64,000 nt of DNA from Burkholderia savannae (GTDB lineage Bacteria; Pseudomonadota; Gammaproteobacteria; Burkholderiales; Burkholderiaceae). The notes below the pieces were generated by a model. It had not been told where the DNA came from. It made no database searches and saw only the letters and a program-made list of their open reading frames with translations. Made by a program: the position numbers and the translations under genes. Location: contig NZ_CP013417.1 of the NCBI RefSeq assembly GCF_001524445.2, forward strand, positions 3,906,001-3,970,000, written 5' to 3'. Positions 50,051-59,902 of this stretch are shown here, piece after piece (the first letter of the stretch is position 1; each line of letters starts with the position of its first letter).

Positions 50051-50737
50051 CGAGAATCGACAGGCCGCTTTCCACGTTTCCTGCAGTCGCCGCGCAACGC
50101 GCGTACGCCGGCACGAAGTCAAGGAGAGCGCGATGAAGGTCGAACGGCATTCGAAGGGGTGAGCAATCGCTGCGCTGCCGGCTGCACTGCGGCCGGTCGA
50201 CGCACGCGTCCGACGAGTAGGCGCGATCGCCGTGCGGCAGCGGTCGCGGCTACGGCTACAGCTACGGAATGGGCCCGTGCAACGCGTGGCCGGTCTCGTC
50301 AGGATGAGTGTGTCCCCTTATCGTTGTTGACGCCGCGTTATCGGTCTGCCGACGCGTGAGCACGATCGGATCGACGCGCCGCGGCGCCGCGCTCCCTCAG
50401 CTGGCAGGCAAGCCGCCGGACACGCCCGCTCCGTCGCATCAGCCGTCGCGCGGCGCCAGGCAAGCGCCGCATCCGCCGGCCGTCCCCAACTCACGCACGA
50501 TTCGACACGTCCCAGGTCGCCCAGCCGCGCTCCTCCGTTGACGTGCGTCAATCCGCATCGGCGGCCCGCGTGCAGATTGGATACCCTTGTATGCATGCCG
50601 TGCCGCATCCGACGCGGCGAGCGCGTCGACGCAGCCGCGTTTCGATCTCGCACGCCGCGCAGCGCGATGCGCGCCCGCCGCCGCACGCTCGCCGAGCGCG
50701 CGGCATGCGGCACGGCCATCCGCCCGGAGGCACCGTC
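50051..50737. other. 687-base gap before the acidic protein gene
   Basis: No gene with recognisable content. It holds the FNR-like box at 50538-50551, close enough to serve the next gene. Several small ORFs cross it but lack a ribosome site or family character. Confidence 0.5.
50538..50551. promoter_or_regulatory. FNR/Anr-like palindrome
   Basis: TTGACGTGCGTCAA, a perfect 6-2-6 palindrome that fits the TTGAY-N4-RTCAA pattern of CRP/FNR-family sites, 186 bases before the acidic protein gene. GGATAC at 50579-50584 is a possible -10 box. Confidence 0.6.
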
Positions 50738-51322
50738 ATGGAAGACGCTTACGCACGGCGCGCGCTGCTGCTACACCTCGGCAGCGTGCTGCAAATCCTG
50801 AGCCGCCTCGAAGAGCAGAAGCGCGACGATCTGTCGATCGAAGCGCTCCTTGCGACGAACGGCATGCTCGCCGACGTGCCGCTCGTCGAGTACGTCGTGC
50901 AGGACATGACCATGCGCGAGTTCGAGGCTCGCGCGCTGCGCTCGTTCTGCCTGTGGCCGCAGTTGCTGCTCGAAGATCCGCTCGACTACGACGCGCTTGC
51001 GCTGCCCGTTCGCAAGCACCTGTTCGCAGGCAACGACACCGGGTGGAAAGCTTACGCGGCGGCGCTGCGCGAAGCCGCACCGGGCTTCGGCACGGCGGGC
51101 TCGTACACGGCCGAGCCGCACGAGGCAGAGCCCGACGACTCCGGCTACCCCGACGACGAGCGCGACGTGCGCGACGAAGCGGCCCGCGACATCTCCGTCG
51201 AACGCGACGAAGACGAAGGCGAAGACGACGCGGACGACGCCCGCTTGCGCGAGCGCGCCGCCGCCGGCGTCGAGAGCGCGAGCCCCGACGCAGCGCGCGT
51301 TCGCCGCGAATCGTATGAATAG
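50738..51322 (+). CDS. uncharacterised acidic protein
   Basis: A 194-residue soluble protein I do not recognise. Residues 1-115 are a mixed, likely helical domain (HLGSVLQILSRLEEQ, EYVVQDMTMREFEARAL); residues 125-170 are strongly acidic with Asp/Glu runs, and the end is Arg-rich. GGAGG stands eight bases before the ATG. It precedes the sigma factor gene by 248 bases on the same strand. It might bind the sigma factor or a basic partner, but nothing in the sequence proves it. Confidence 0.7.
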   Translation: MEDAYARRALLLHLGSVLQILSRLEEQKRDDLSIEALLATNGMLADVPLVEYVVQDMTMREFEARALRSFCLWPQLLLEDPLDYDALALPVRKHLFAGNDTGWKAYAAALREAAPGFGTAGSYTAEPHEAEPDDSGYPDDERDVRDEAARDISVERDEDEGEDDADDARLRERAAAGVESASPDAARVRRESYE

Positions 51323-51570
51323 CCACGCGTTTCATGACGCCGTGCCGACACGCAATCACGATCAATAAGGCTTCCGAACCTGTTTCGGCCGCGCGGCGGC
51401 GCGCGTCTCGCCGATCGGAAAGCGCAGCTCGCCATTGAAATTTCGCGATCCGCCACAAGATGCACGGCTGTAAGGCTCATCGGCGCGGACGGGCGTTCGC
51501 GACGAGCCGACGGGCCTGGCTCGACGGATTCGCTCCGTCACGACGTACCGCGGCCCGATCCGCGTTTGCC

Positions 51571-53022
51571 ATGAAAGTCTCAGAGCGCGAAGTGCGCTAC
51601 GAACAGGGCATCGACCGATTGCTCGAACTTGCCGGCGCCCACGACGACGCGGCTTTTGCCGAGTTGGGCGACGAGCCCGCCCGCGCGCCCTCCGGCGCGC
51701 TCGAGCACGACTTCGGCGAGCTCGATCCTCTCGACCACCACCCATCCGAAGAAAGCGGCGGCGACGCGCCGTCGCACGGCAAGCCGGCGCGGTCCGCGCA
51801 CGCCGGCGCCGATTGGCGCGACGACACCAACGCTCCGTTGTCCGAACAAAGCGACGACGCGACGGGCGACGCCGCCGCCTCGACCGATCCGCTCACGCTC
51901 TTCGTGCGCCGGATGCACGCGGTGCCGCTTCTGAACCACGCGCAGGAAATCGCGCTCGCAACCGAAATCGAAGCCGGCCGCACGCAGGTGCTGCACGCGC
52001 TCGCCGATGCGCTCGATCTTCTCGCGCTCGCGTCGTTGCCGGACGATCCGGCGCTCGCCCACGCGCGCGCCGCGCTGCAACGCGCACGCGCCCGCGGCGA
52101 CGAAGGTGCGCGCGCGTTCGCCCGCGCGCGCAAGCGGGCGTACGCCGCGCTCGACGCATACGGCTGGCCGTCGGCCGAAATCAACGCGGTGCGGCGCGCG
52201 ATGCAGCGCCCGCCGGCGTCGCCGGCGAAGGGCGGCTCGAACGCGCTGCGCGCCGCCGCGAGCGCGTTTGCCGAAGGCGAAGCGCGCATCTCGACCGCGA
52301 CCACCAGGATGGCCGAGGCGAACCTGCGGCTCGTGCTGTCGATCGCGCGCAGGTATGCGTCGCGCGGGCTGGATCTCGCCGATCTGCTTCAGGAAGGCAA
52401 TCTCGGCCTGCTGCGTGCGATCGAGAAATTCGAATATCAACGCGGCTTCAAGTTCTCGACGTACGCGACATGGTGGATTCGTCAGGCGATTTCGCGCGCG
52501 ATCGCGGACCGCGCCTGCACGATCCGCCTGCCGGTTCACGTCGGCGACCAAGCGCGCCGCGTGCGCAAGGCCGCCGATCGGATCAGGCAGCGCAGCGGCG
52601 CGCGCGCGTCGCTCGCCGAGCTCGCGGCGGCGACCGAGCTGTCGGCCGAGCGGCTGCGCGCGATGCTGACGCTGCCGCACGAGCCGCGCTCGCTGAACGC
52701 GCCGCTTGGCGACGACGAGCACGCCGAATTCGGCGATCTCGTCGAGGACGCGTCGACGCCGAGCCTGTTCGATGCGCTCGCCGACGCGCAGATGCGCGAC
52801 GTCGTCGCGTCGCTGCTGAAGACGATGTCGGCGCAGGAAGCCGATATTCTCCGCCTGCGCTTCGGGATCGGCGGCGGCGAGCCGTGCAGCTACGAGCAGA
52901 TCGCCGCGCAATCGGGCGTGTCGCGCGAACAGATCCGCCGCATCGAGAAGCGCGCGCTGCAGACGCTGCGCGTGAGCGCCGAAGCGTGCAACGCGCGCGA
53001 CTTCCTCGACGTGCAGCCGTAA
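51571..53022 (+). CDS. alternative sigma-70-family RNA polymerase sigma factor
   Basis: A 483-residue RpoD/RpoS-like sigma factor. After an acidic, variable N-terminal 100 residues comes region 1.2 ([16 protein letters not shown]), a long insert, region 2 ([33 protein letters not shown], then [15 protein letters not shown]), region 3 and region 4 with the [27 protein letters not shown]. It is much shorter than RpoD of this group and differs from RpoS at the N-terminus. The start is uncertain: no clear ribosome site, and an ATG at 51460 is possible. Confidence 0.88.
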   Translation: MKVSEREVRYEQGIDRLLELAGAHDDAAFAELGDEPARAPSGALEHDFGELDPLDHHPSEESGGDAPSHGKPARSAHAGADWRDDTNAPLSEQSDDATGDAAASTDPLTLFVRRMHAVPLLNHAQEIALATEIEAGRTQVLHALADALDLLALASLPDDPALAHARAALQRARARGDEGARAFARARKRAYAALDAYGWPSAEINAVRRAMQRPPASPAKGGSNALRAAASAFAEGEARISTATTRMAEANLRLVLSIARRYASRGLDLADLLQEGNLGLLRAIEKFEYQRGFKFSTYATWWIRQAISRAIADRACTIRLPVHVGDQARRVRKAADRIRQRSGARASLAELAAATELSAERLRAMLTLPHEPRSLNAPLGDDEHAEFGDLVEDASTPSLFDALADAQMRDVVASLLKTMSAQEADILRLRFGIGGGEPCSYEQIAAQSGVSREQIRRIEKRALQTLRVSAEACNARDFLDVQP

Positions 53023-53092
53023 CCGCCGCGCGCCGCCAGCGAAGCGCAACCACGCGCCGCGCCGGCTTCTGCGCGGCGCATCGCCGCATCGC

Positions 53093-53106
53093 TTGATCTG
53101 AGTCAA
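53093..53106. promoter_or_regulatory. FNR/Anr-like box upstream of nadE
   Basis: TTGATCTGAGTCAA matches TTGAT-N4-RTCAA. CACACT at 53127-53132 is a possible -10 at about the class II spacing. It lies 127 bases before the nadE ATG. Confidence 0.6.
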
Positions 53107-53233
53107 CGGTGTGGCCGATGCGCGCCGCACACTGTCGGCAAACGCGGCTTCGCCCGCCACGCGTCGCCGCACCTCGCGCGCATGTCGCGCTGCACCGCAT
53201 TGGGCGCAGCGCGCGAGTCTCGCACACGGCACC

Positions 53234-55324
53234 ATGGCCTTCTTCAATCTCTACCGGCACGGCTTCGCGCGCATCCGCGTCGCGACGCCGCGCGTGCGCG
53301 TCGCCGATCCGGCGTTCAATGCGGCGCAGGTGATCGCCGCGCTGCGCGAGGCCGAAGACGACGGCACGCTTCTCACGCTCTTTCCGGAGCTATGCCTGTC
53401 CGCATACACGTGCGACGATCTTTTTCTCCAGCAGGCGCTCCTCGACGGATGCGTCGCGGCGCTCGAGGACGTGCTCGCCGCATCGCGCGCGCTGGGCTCG
53501 ATCGCGGTCGTCGGCGTGCCGCTGCAATTCTGCTCGATGCTGTTCAACTGCGCGGCCGTGATCCATCGCGGCCGCCTGTGCGGCATCGTTCCGAAAACCT
53601 ACCTGCCGAACTACCGCGAGTTCTACGAAGCGCGGCAGTTCGCGTCCGGCGACGCGCTGCCGCGCGCCGCCGTCGATCTGCCCGGCCATTCCGGCGTGCC
53701 GTTCGGCAGCGCGCTGCTGTTCGAGATCGGCGCGCAGCCGCGCTTCACGTTCCACGTCGAGATCTGCGAGGACCTGTGGGTGCCGATCCCGCCGTCGTCG
53801 TTCGCCGCGCTCGCGGGCGCGACGGTGCTGCTGAACCTGTCGGCGTCGAACGCGACGGTCGGCAAGGCCGAATACCGGCAGGCGCTCGTCGCGAACCAGT
53901 CGGCGCGCTGCCTCGCCGCGTATGCGTATGCGAGCGCCGGCGCCGGCGAATCAACGACCGATCTCGCCTGGGACGGGCACGCGATGATCCACGAGGACGG
54001 CGTGCAACTCGCCGAGAGCCGGCGCTTTCTCGACGCCGCGCAGGCGATCAGGGCCGACATCGACCTCGATCGCCTCTGTTGCGAGCGCGCGCGCCAGACA
54101 AGCTTCGCGCAATCGGCGCAGCGGCATCGCGACGTCTGCGCGACGTTCCGCACCGTGCGCATCGACGCGCCGATCGACCGCGATCGCCGCCTGCCGCTCG
54201 CGCGCACGTACGAGCGCTTTCCCTATGTGCCGTCGGACCCTGCGCTGCGCGACCGGCGCTGCGGCGAGATCTATGACATTCAGGTGCAGGGGCTCGTCAC
54301 GCGAATGCGCGCGGCGCACGTCGACAAGCTCGTGATCGGCGTATCGGGCGGGCTCGATTCGACGCACGCGCTGCTCGTCTGCGCGCGCGCGATGGACGTG
54401 CTGCGCCTGCCGCGCGGAAACATCGTCGCGTGCACGCTGCCCGGCTTCGCGACGAGCAAGAAGACGAGCCGCCAGGCGCGGCAGTTGATCGCCGCGCTCG
54501 GCTGCGCCGCGCTCGACATCGACATCCGCACCGCCTGCCTGAAGATGTTCGCCGACATCGGCCATCCGTTCGCGCGCGGCGAGCGGATCTACGACGCGAC
54601 CTTCGAGAACGTGCAGGCAGGCATGCGCACGAGCTATCTGTTCAGGCTTGCGAACCTGCATCGCGGGCTCGTCGTCGGCACGAGCGACCTGAGCGAGCTC
54701 GCGCTCGGCTGGTGCACATACGGCGTCGGCGATCACATGGCGCATTACGGCGTCAATGCGAGCGTGCCGAAGACGCTGATCCGCTACTTGATCCGTTGGG
54801 CGGCGCAATCGACGCTGTTCGATCCGGCGCTCGCGCCGGTGCTGCAAGCCGTGCTCGACACGGCGATCAGCCCGGAACTGATTCCGGGCAACGCCGGCAA
54901 CGAGCCGGAACAGCGCTCGGAGGACGTCGTCGGGCCGTTCGAATTGCAGGACTTCGCGCTTTATTACGTGTCGCGGTTCGGCTACCGGCCGTCGAAGCTC
55001 GCGTTCATCGCGTGGCACGCGTGGCGCGACGCGACGCTCGGCGCATGGCCCGATCCGGGACAGGAACGGCACCAGTACACGCTGCGCGAAATCAAGCACT
55101 GGCTGCGCGTGTTCGTGCGGCGCTTCTTCGAGGAATCGCAATTCAAGCGCAGTTGCGTGCCGAATGCGCCGAAGGTGGGATCGGGCGGATCGCTGTCGCC
55201 GCGCGGCGACTATCGCGCGCCGAGCGACGCGTCGGCGGCCGTCTGGCTCGCGGATCTCGAGACCGTGCCGGATGAAGAGAGCGCCGCCGGCGAGGCGCGG
55301 CCCGGCGGCCGCGATCCGCTCTGA
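53234..55324 (+). CDS. nadE: glutamine-dependent NAD+ synthetase
   Basis: Converts nicotinic acid adenine dinucleotide to NAD+. The N-terminal glutaminase (nitrilase fold) has its triad in FPELCLS (Glu), PKTYLPNYREFYE (Lys) and VEICEDLW (Cys); the synthetase domain has the PP-loop VIGVSGGLDST and GTSDLSELALGWCTYG. 696 residues, the long two-domain type. The ATG at 53234 is chosen for family length. It follows the sigma factor by 211 bases. Confidence 0.93.
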   Translation: MAFFNLYRHGFARIRVATPRVRVADPAFNAAQVIAALREAEDDGTLLTLFPELCLSAYTCDDLFLQQALLDGCVAALEDVLAASRALGSIAVVGVPLQFCSMLFNCAAVIHRGRLCGIVPKTYLPNYREFYEARQFASGDALPRAAVDLPGHSGVPFGSALLFEIGAQPRFTFHVEICEDLWVPIPPSSFAALAGATVLLNLSASNATVGKAEYRQALVANQSARCLAAYAYASAGAGESTTDLAWDGHAMIHEDGVQLAESRRFLDAAQAIRADIDLDRLCCERARQTSFAQSAQRHRDVCATFRTVRIDAPIDRDRRLPLARTYERFPYVPSDPALRDRRCGEIYDIQVQGLVTRMRAAHVDKLVIGVSGGLDSTHALLVCARAMDVLRLPRGNIVACTLPGFATSKKTSRQARQLIAALGCAALDIDIRTACLKMFADIGHPFARGERIYDATFENVQAGMRTSYLFRLANLHRGLVVGTSDLSELALGWCTYGVGDHMAHYGVNASVPKTLIRYLIRWAAQSTLFDPALAPVLQAVLDTAISPELIPGNAGNEPEQRSEDVVGPFELQDFALYYVSRFGYRPSKLAFIAWHAWRDATLGAWPDPGQERHQYTLREIKHWLRVFVRRFFEESQFKRSCVPNAPKVGSGGSLSPRGDYRAPSDASAAVWLADLETVPDEESAAGEARPGGRDPL

Positions 55325-55497
55325 GCAACCGTCTGCCGAGTCAAGCGGAACGCAGCAAAGCGTCTCGGAGGGCGTTGGCTCCAATCATGGCGTTGAGCGC
55401 GGCGAGGCGTGTGCGCATGCAGGTAAGCCGCGCGACCTTCGGCGGTTTATCGGCGGCGCTCAGGCGTTGGCGGAGGGTCGCAATGGACGGGGACGTT

Positions 55498-55545
55498 GCG
55501 AAGCGGCGAAGCGGCGAAGCGGCGAAGCGGCGAAGCGGCGAAGCG
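55498..55545. repeat. octamer array GCGAAGCG x6
   Basis: Six exact copies in the gap between nadE and gshA. Confidence 0.95.
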
Positions 55546-55614
55546 GCGGCAAGCATAGCCGCAACACGCATACGCACCAACACGCCGCCCGTCGACATCA
55601 TGCCCTCGCGCCGC

Positions 55615-55650
55615 ACACGCACACGCACACGCACACGCTCACGCTCACGC
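55615..55650. repeat. hexamer array (A/T)CACGC x6
   Basis: Four ACACGC followed in register by two TCACGC, ending 32 bases before the gshA stop. Confidence 0.9.
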
Positions 55651-55681
55651 GCGTGCCGGCCTGGCGCGCGCCCGCGCTCCC

Positions 55682-57295
55682 TCACACGCTGAACCGATTC
55701 AACGTATAAGCGCGATACGCGGCGACGAACGCGTCGAACGATCCGGCGTTCTTCCCTTCGAGTTCCGTCTGCTCGTCGAGCGAGCGCTCGGCGAGCGCCT
55801 GCGCATCGCGCATCGCGGCCTCGTCGAGCGGACGGCCGCGGAAATACGCGGCATGCGCTTCGCTTTGCGCGCGCGCAAACTCGAGGAACGACTGGCCGTT
55901 CTCGCGCATCGCGCGCAGCACGCGGGCGGAAGGCGTGCGCTCCGGATCGTCGAGCTTCGCGCGCTGCGCGGCGATCGCGCGCGCATGCGCATCGCCGCCC
56001 CGAATGTCGTCGAGCACGCGGCCCGCCGCTTCGATCTGCGCGAAGATTTCGTCGGCCCAAGCGCGCATCGGCACGGCCGCGCCGTCGCGCGTCAGTTCGA
56101 GCCCCGGCTTGCGCCCCTCCATCGTCACGCGGCCGAAGTTCGCATTCGATTCGCGATACGTGTCGCACGTGAGCGGCGCGCTCTCGGCGAGCGCGCAGAC
56201 GAGCAGATACGCGTCGATGAAGCGCGCGGTGTCGAGCGAGATGCCCGTCGGCTCGAACGGATCGATGTCGAGGCAGCGCACTTCGATGTACTGGACGCCG
56301 CGCGACGCGAGCGCGTGCAGCGGCCGCTCGCCCGAGTACGTAACGCGCTTCGGCCGGATCGTCGAGTAGAACTCGTTCTCGATCTGCAGCACGTTCGTGT
56401 TGATCTGAATCCACTCGCCGTCGCGGTGCGTGCCGATCGCCTCGTACGGCGGGTACTGCTCGCTGACCGCCTTCGACAGTGCGTCGAGGTAGCCCTGCAG
56501 CGTGTTGTAGTCGGCTTCCAGCGCGGCCTGCGCGGTCGTGTTCGAGTAGCCGAGGTCGCTCATCCGCAGGCTCGTCGCATGCGGGCGATACAGCGTCGCG
56601 GCGTCGAACGTGTCGAGCTTGTGCGGGTGGCCGCGCAGGAAACCGAGATCGAGCGCGGGCGACGCGCCGAACAGGTACATCAGCAGCCAGCTCGTGCGGC
56701 GGAAATTGCGGATCTGCGCGAGGTAGCGCTCGGACTGATAGTCGACCATGTTCGCGGTCGAGCCGTCCTCCGCGTGCAGCCGCCGCCAGACTTCCTCGCT
56801 CAGCGAATAGTTGTAGTGAATTCCCGCGATGCACTGCATCGTGCGCCCGTAGCGATACGCGAGGCCGCGCCGGTAGACGGTCTTCAGGCGTCCGATGTTC
56901 GACGTGCCGTAGTAAGCGATCGGGATTTCGTCGTCGGCGGGCAAAAGGCCCGGCATCGAATCCGTCCACAGCATTTCGTCGCCGATCGACGCGTAGACGT
57001 AGCGATGCAGTTCGTCGAGCCGCTCGAGCGTCGTCGCAGCGTCGCGCTCCGCGGGCGTGATCAGCTCGACGAGCGCTTCCGAATAGTCGGTCGTGAGCGA
57101 CGGATGCGTGAGCGCCGAGCCGAGCGCGCGCGGATGCGGCGTGAACGCGATCATCCCGTCGCGCGTCACGCGCAGGCTTTCCTTCTCGATGCCGCGCAGG
57201 CCGTCAGGTAGCTGCTCGCGCGTCGGGCTCGTGCTCAACACGGCGAGGCGTTGCTGCAACAAGTCTGTCTGTCGGGAAGTCATGTTGTTCGGCAT
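55682..57295 (-). CDS. gshA: glutamate-cysteine ligase
   Basis: First step of glutathione synthesis. The 537-residue protein is of the E. coli GshA type, with GIEKESLRV near the N-terminus, TDYSEALVELITP, IHYNYSL, and RGVQYIEVRCLDIDPF. I chose MPNN (57295); MTSRQ four codons later is an alternative. Confidence 0.94.
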   Translation of the reverse strand: MPNNMTSRQTDLLQQRLAVLSTSPTREQLPDGLRGIEKESLRVTRDGMIAFTPHPRALGSALTHPSLTTDYSEALVELITPAERDAATTLERLDELHRYVYASIGDEMLWTDSMPGLLPADDEIPIAYYGTSNIGRLKTVYRRGLAYRYGRTMQCIAGIHYNYSLSEEVWRRLHAEDGSTANMVDYQSERYLAQIRNFRRTSWLLMYLFGASPALDLGFLRGHPHKLDTFDAATLYRPHATSLRMSDLGYSNTTAQAALEADYNTLQGYLDALSKAVSEQYPPYEAIGTHRDGEWIQINTNVLQIENEFYSTIRPKRVTYSGERPLHALASRGVQYIEVRCLDIDPFEPTGISLDTARFIDAYLLVCALAESAPLTCDTYRESNANFGRVTMEGRKPGLELTRDGAAVPMRAWADEIFAQIEAAGRVLDDIRGGDAHARAIAAQRAKLDDPERTPSARVLRAMRENGQSFLEFARAQSEAHAAYFRGRPLDEAAMRDAQALAERSLDEQTELEGKNAGSFDAFVAAYRAYTLNRFSV

Positions 57296-57464
57296 CGATG
57301 CAAGTGCGGGCTCGGCAGCCGCGCGACGCGCGCGGACCACCTGGCGGGATTGATGGTAGCGGGCACTTTAACATCTCGCCGAAAGGCTCGCTTGACCTGC
57401 CCTCGGGCGTTGCCGGACGATTCACGCCCACCGCGTCCGGCGGGCGTCGGCGTCTGGTCGGCGG

Positions 57465-58406
57465 CTATCCGCCGCGCGCCGCGCCGGCACGCTCGGCGAT
57501 CTCGTTCCACAGATGCATCGCCGCATACGCGCGCCACGGGCGCCACGCATCGGTGCGGCGGCGCTGGCTCGCCGGACGGTCGAGCGCCGGGTCGCGCGCG
57601 ACGATCGCCTGCATCAGCACGAGATCGGTCGCGGGCCACGCGTCGGCGTCGCGCCACGCGCGCATCGCGACGTATTCGACGGTCCACGGGCCGATCCCCG
57701 GCAGCGCGAGCAGCGCGGCGCGCACACCGGCCGGATCGGCCGCGTACGCGTCGAGCGGCACGTCGCCCGCGGCGACCGCGCGCGCAACGCCCTGCAGCGC
57801 CGCGACGCGCTTGCCCGGCATCCCGATGCGCGACAGATCGCACGCGGCGAGCGCGGCGGGTTCGGGAAAACGCCAGCCGGTCGCGCGTTGCGGGTGATCG
57901 GCGAGCCGCTCGCCCGCGCGCTCGACGAGTCGCCCGACGATCGTCGTCGCGGCCTTCACGCTCACCTGCTGGCCGACGATCGCCCGCACGATCAGCTCGA
58001 AGCCCGACCACGCGCCCGGCACGCGCAAGCCGGGCGCCGCATCGACGAGCGGCGCGAGCCAGGCGTCGCGCGCGAGATGCGCGCCGATCGCGGCGGGATC
58101 GGCGTGCAGATCGAGCATCGTCGCGAGCCGCTCGGCGAACGCGGCGTCCGCGCGCCGCGCCGCGTCGCCTTCGACGAGCGCGACGAGACAGCGCTTACGC
58201 GGATGCTTGCGCACCGTCAGCGCGCCCGTCACGCCGCGATAGTCGATCGTACGCAGATACGCGTCGCCCTCCACCGCTTCGACGCCCGGAATCGCGCGCC
58301 CGGCGAAGAAGCGCAGCACGCGGCGCCAATCGTAGGGCGATTTGAACGGCAGTTCGAGCGCGACGCTGCCGGGCCGCGGAGCGGCTGGTCGAACCGCGGC
58401 GCTCAA
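57465..58406 (-). CDS. alkA: DNA-3-methyladenine glycosylase (AlkA-like)
   Basis: An HhH-GPD base-excision glycosylase of 313 residues for alkylated purines. It has an N-terminal AlkA_N-like domain (about 15-125), then IVGQQVSVKAA, the hairpin LLALPGIGPWTVEYVAMRA and the catalytic Asp in WPATDLVLMQA. The only plausible start is a TTG whose last two bases lie in the ada stop (TTGA), so it is translationally coupled to ada. Confidence 0.88.
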   Translation of the reverse strand: MSAAVRPAAPRPGSVALELPFKSPYDWRRVLRFFAGRAIPGVEAVEGDAYLRTIDYRGVTGALTVRKHPRKRCLVALVEGDAARRADAAFAERLATMLDLHADPAAIGAHLARDAWLAPLVDAAPGLRVPGAWSGFELIVRAIVGQQVSVKAATTIVGRLVERAGERLADHPQRATGWRFPEPAALAACDLSRIGMPGKRVAALQGVARAVAAGDVPLDAYAADPAGVRAALLALPGIGPWTVEYVAMRAWRDADAWPATDLVLMQAIVARDPALDRPASQRRRTDAWRPWRAYAAMHLWNEIAERAGAARGG

Positions 58407-59500
58407 GCTGCGTCGTCCACGGCGAGCGCGGCGGCGGACTCGCCCGCCGCGCGTTGCGCCTCCGCATCGAGGAGCGCCGCCTTGCGCGGCAGGCCCCATC
58501 GATAGCCGGCGAGCGAGCCGCCCTTTTGCACGACGCGATGGCACGGAATCGCGAGCGCAACCGGGTTCGACGCACACGCGCTCGCGACCGCCCGCACGGC
58601 GCGCGGCGCGCCGAGCGCCTCGGCGATCTGCGTGTAGCTGCGCGTCTCGCCGTAAGGAATCCGACGCAACGCATCCCACACGCGCTGCTGGAACTCGGTC
58701 GCGGCGAGATCGAGCGGCAACTCGAAACGCCGGCGCGCGCCGTTCAAATACGCGTCGATCTGCTCGACGAAAGGCGCGATCCGCTCGGCCGACTCGACGA
58801 TTCGCGCATTCGCGAACGCCGCTTTCAGCTCGTCGACGAGCGGCGTCGCAGCGTCGCCGAATGCAATCCTGCAGATGCCCTTGCTCGTCGCCGCGACGAG
58901 CACGACGCCGAGCCGCGTGTCGGCCGTCGCGTAGTCGATCTCGAGCCCGGCGCCCTTGCGGCGAAACGCAGACGGCGACATGCCGAGCTCGCGCGGCACC
59001 GATTCGTAGAGCCGAGACGGCGAATTGAAGCCCGCGTCGACGGCCGCTCGCGTGACGGCGACGCCGCTTTGCAACGCGTCGCGCAGCGCCGCGCCGCGCT
59101 GCGCGGCCTGATACTGGCGCGGCGACACGCCGACGACGCGCTTGAAGAGCCGCTGCAGATGAAACGGGCTCACGTGAACGGCATCGCTTAGTTGCGCAAG
59201 CGTGAACCGGTCCTGGCGATGGGTGTCGAGCACCGCGCACGCGCGATGGACGATCTCGAGCTCGCGCGGCAACCCCTCGGGCCGGCAACGCTTGCACGAG
59301 CGATAGCCGGCCGCGCGCGCGGCGCCCGTATCGGCAAAGAACGACACGTTTTCGCGCTTCGGCAGCCGCGACGCGCACGACGGCCGGCAGAACACGCCCG
59401 TCGTCCTGACCGCGTAGCAGAACGCGCCGTCGGCGTCGGCATCGCGCGCGACGAGCGCGGCCCAGCGCGCGTCGTCGGTCGAATAGGCTGGCTTCTTCAT
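58403..59500 (-). CDS. ada: bifunctional Ada: methylphosphotriester sensor/activator and O6-methylguanine methyltransferase
   Basis: Adaptive-response protein. The N-terminal zinc cysteines fall at 38, 42, 69 and 72, with Cys38 the phosphotriester acceptor as in E. coli; an AraC-type HTH follows (about 95-185), and the methyltransferase has Cys320 in IPCHRV. 365 residues. Coupled to alkA, which it should activate after methylation. Confidence 0.96.
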   Translation of the reverse strand: MKKPAYSTDDARWAALVARDADADGAFCYAVRTTGVFCRPSCASRLPKRENVSFFADTGAARAAGYRSCKRCRPEGLPRELEIVHRACAVLDTHRQDRFTLAQLSDAVHVSPFHLQRLFKRVVGVSPRQYQAAQRGAALRDALQSGVAVTRAAVDAGFNSPSRLYESVPRELGMSPSAFRRKGAGLEIDYATADTRLGVVLVAATSKGICRIAFGDAATPLVDELKAAFANARIVESAERIAPFVEQIDAYLNGARRRFELPLDLAATEFQQRVWDALRRIPYGETRSYTQIAEALGAPRAVRAVASACASNPVALAIPCHRVVQKGGSLAGYRWGLPRKAALLDAEAQRAAGESAAALAVDDAA

Positions 59501-59720
59501 GATGACCTCGCAAAGACGGAACGGATGCCTGTCACTGTAGACGCCGCTCCCGCCGCCTACGCGCTGTTTCTTGCGCTCTCATTCGAATCATCGTCACACG
59601 AATGACACACAATCGTTCGCTTCGTTGCGCCAACTATCGCGCGAGCGTCGCCTCTGCCCCATTTTGTTGCGGTGCGGATGCGACAGATTGCCGTCCTGAC
59701 GTTTTTTTACACTAGGAATA
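59501..59720. other. gap upstream of ada and the sRNA
   Basis: No gene. It should hold the ada promoter; a long T-run lies at 59702-59708. Confidence 0.5.
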
Positions 59721-59749
59721 TTGCGTCGCACCATCCGGATGTGTATAGT
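59721..59749 (+). promoter_or_regulatory. sigma-70-like promoter of the small RNA
   Basis: TTGCGT (59721-59726) and TATAGT (59744-59749) are exactly 17 bases apart. Transcription should begin near 59756. Confidence 0.8.
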
Positions 59750-59755
59750 TGGAAC

Positions 59756-59818
59756 TGTCTCCTCCATGTCTCCTCCTGATATGGATTAAGCCCGTTCAAT
59801 TGCGAACGGGCTTTTTTT
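59756..59818 (+). ncRNA. putative small regulatory RNA with two CUCCUCC motifs
   Basis: A transcript of about 63 bases is bounded by a good promoter and a strong terminator. CTCCTCC occurs at 59759-59765 and again at 59770-59776; both are complementary to Shine-Dalgarno GGAGG. A 5-bp stem TCCAT/ATGGA (59763-59767, 59781-59785) places the second motif in an open 13-base loop. No ORF with a ribosome site fits. It probably represses translation by covering ribosome sites; this is inference from structure. Confidence 0.72.
59788..59818 (+). terminator. rho-independent terminator of the small RNA
   Basis: AAGCCCGTTC (59788-59797) and GAACGGGCTT (59804-59813) form a 10-bp stem followed by a run of seven T. 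Confidence 0.94.
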
Positions 59819-59902
59819 CGTCCATCGATTTTGCACCGCCCGCTCGTGCGCCGCACGGACCGTCTACACTCGGTAGGACTCCCCCCGAAGGAGACGTCCC
59901 CG

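Larger units (their letters stand above)
55325..55681. other. nadE/gshA convergent gap
   Basis: No gene; the gap contains an octamer array and a hexamer array listed separately, and no obvious terminator. Confidence 0.6.
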
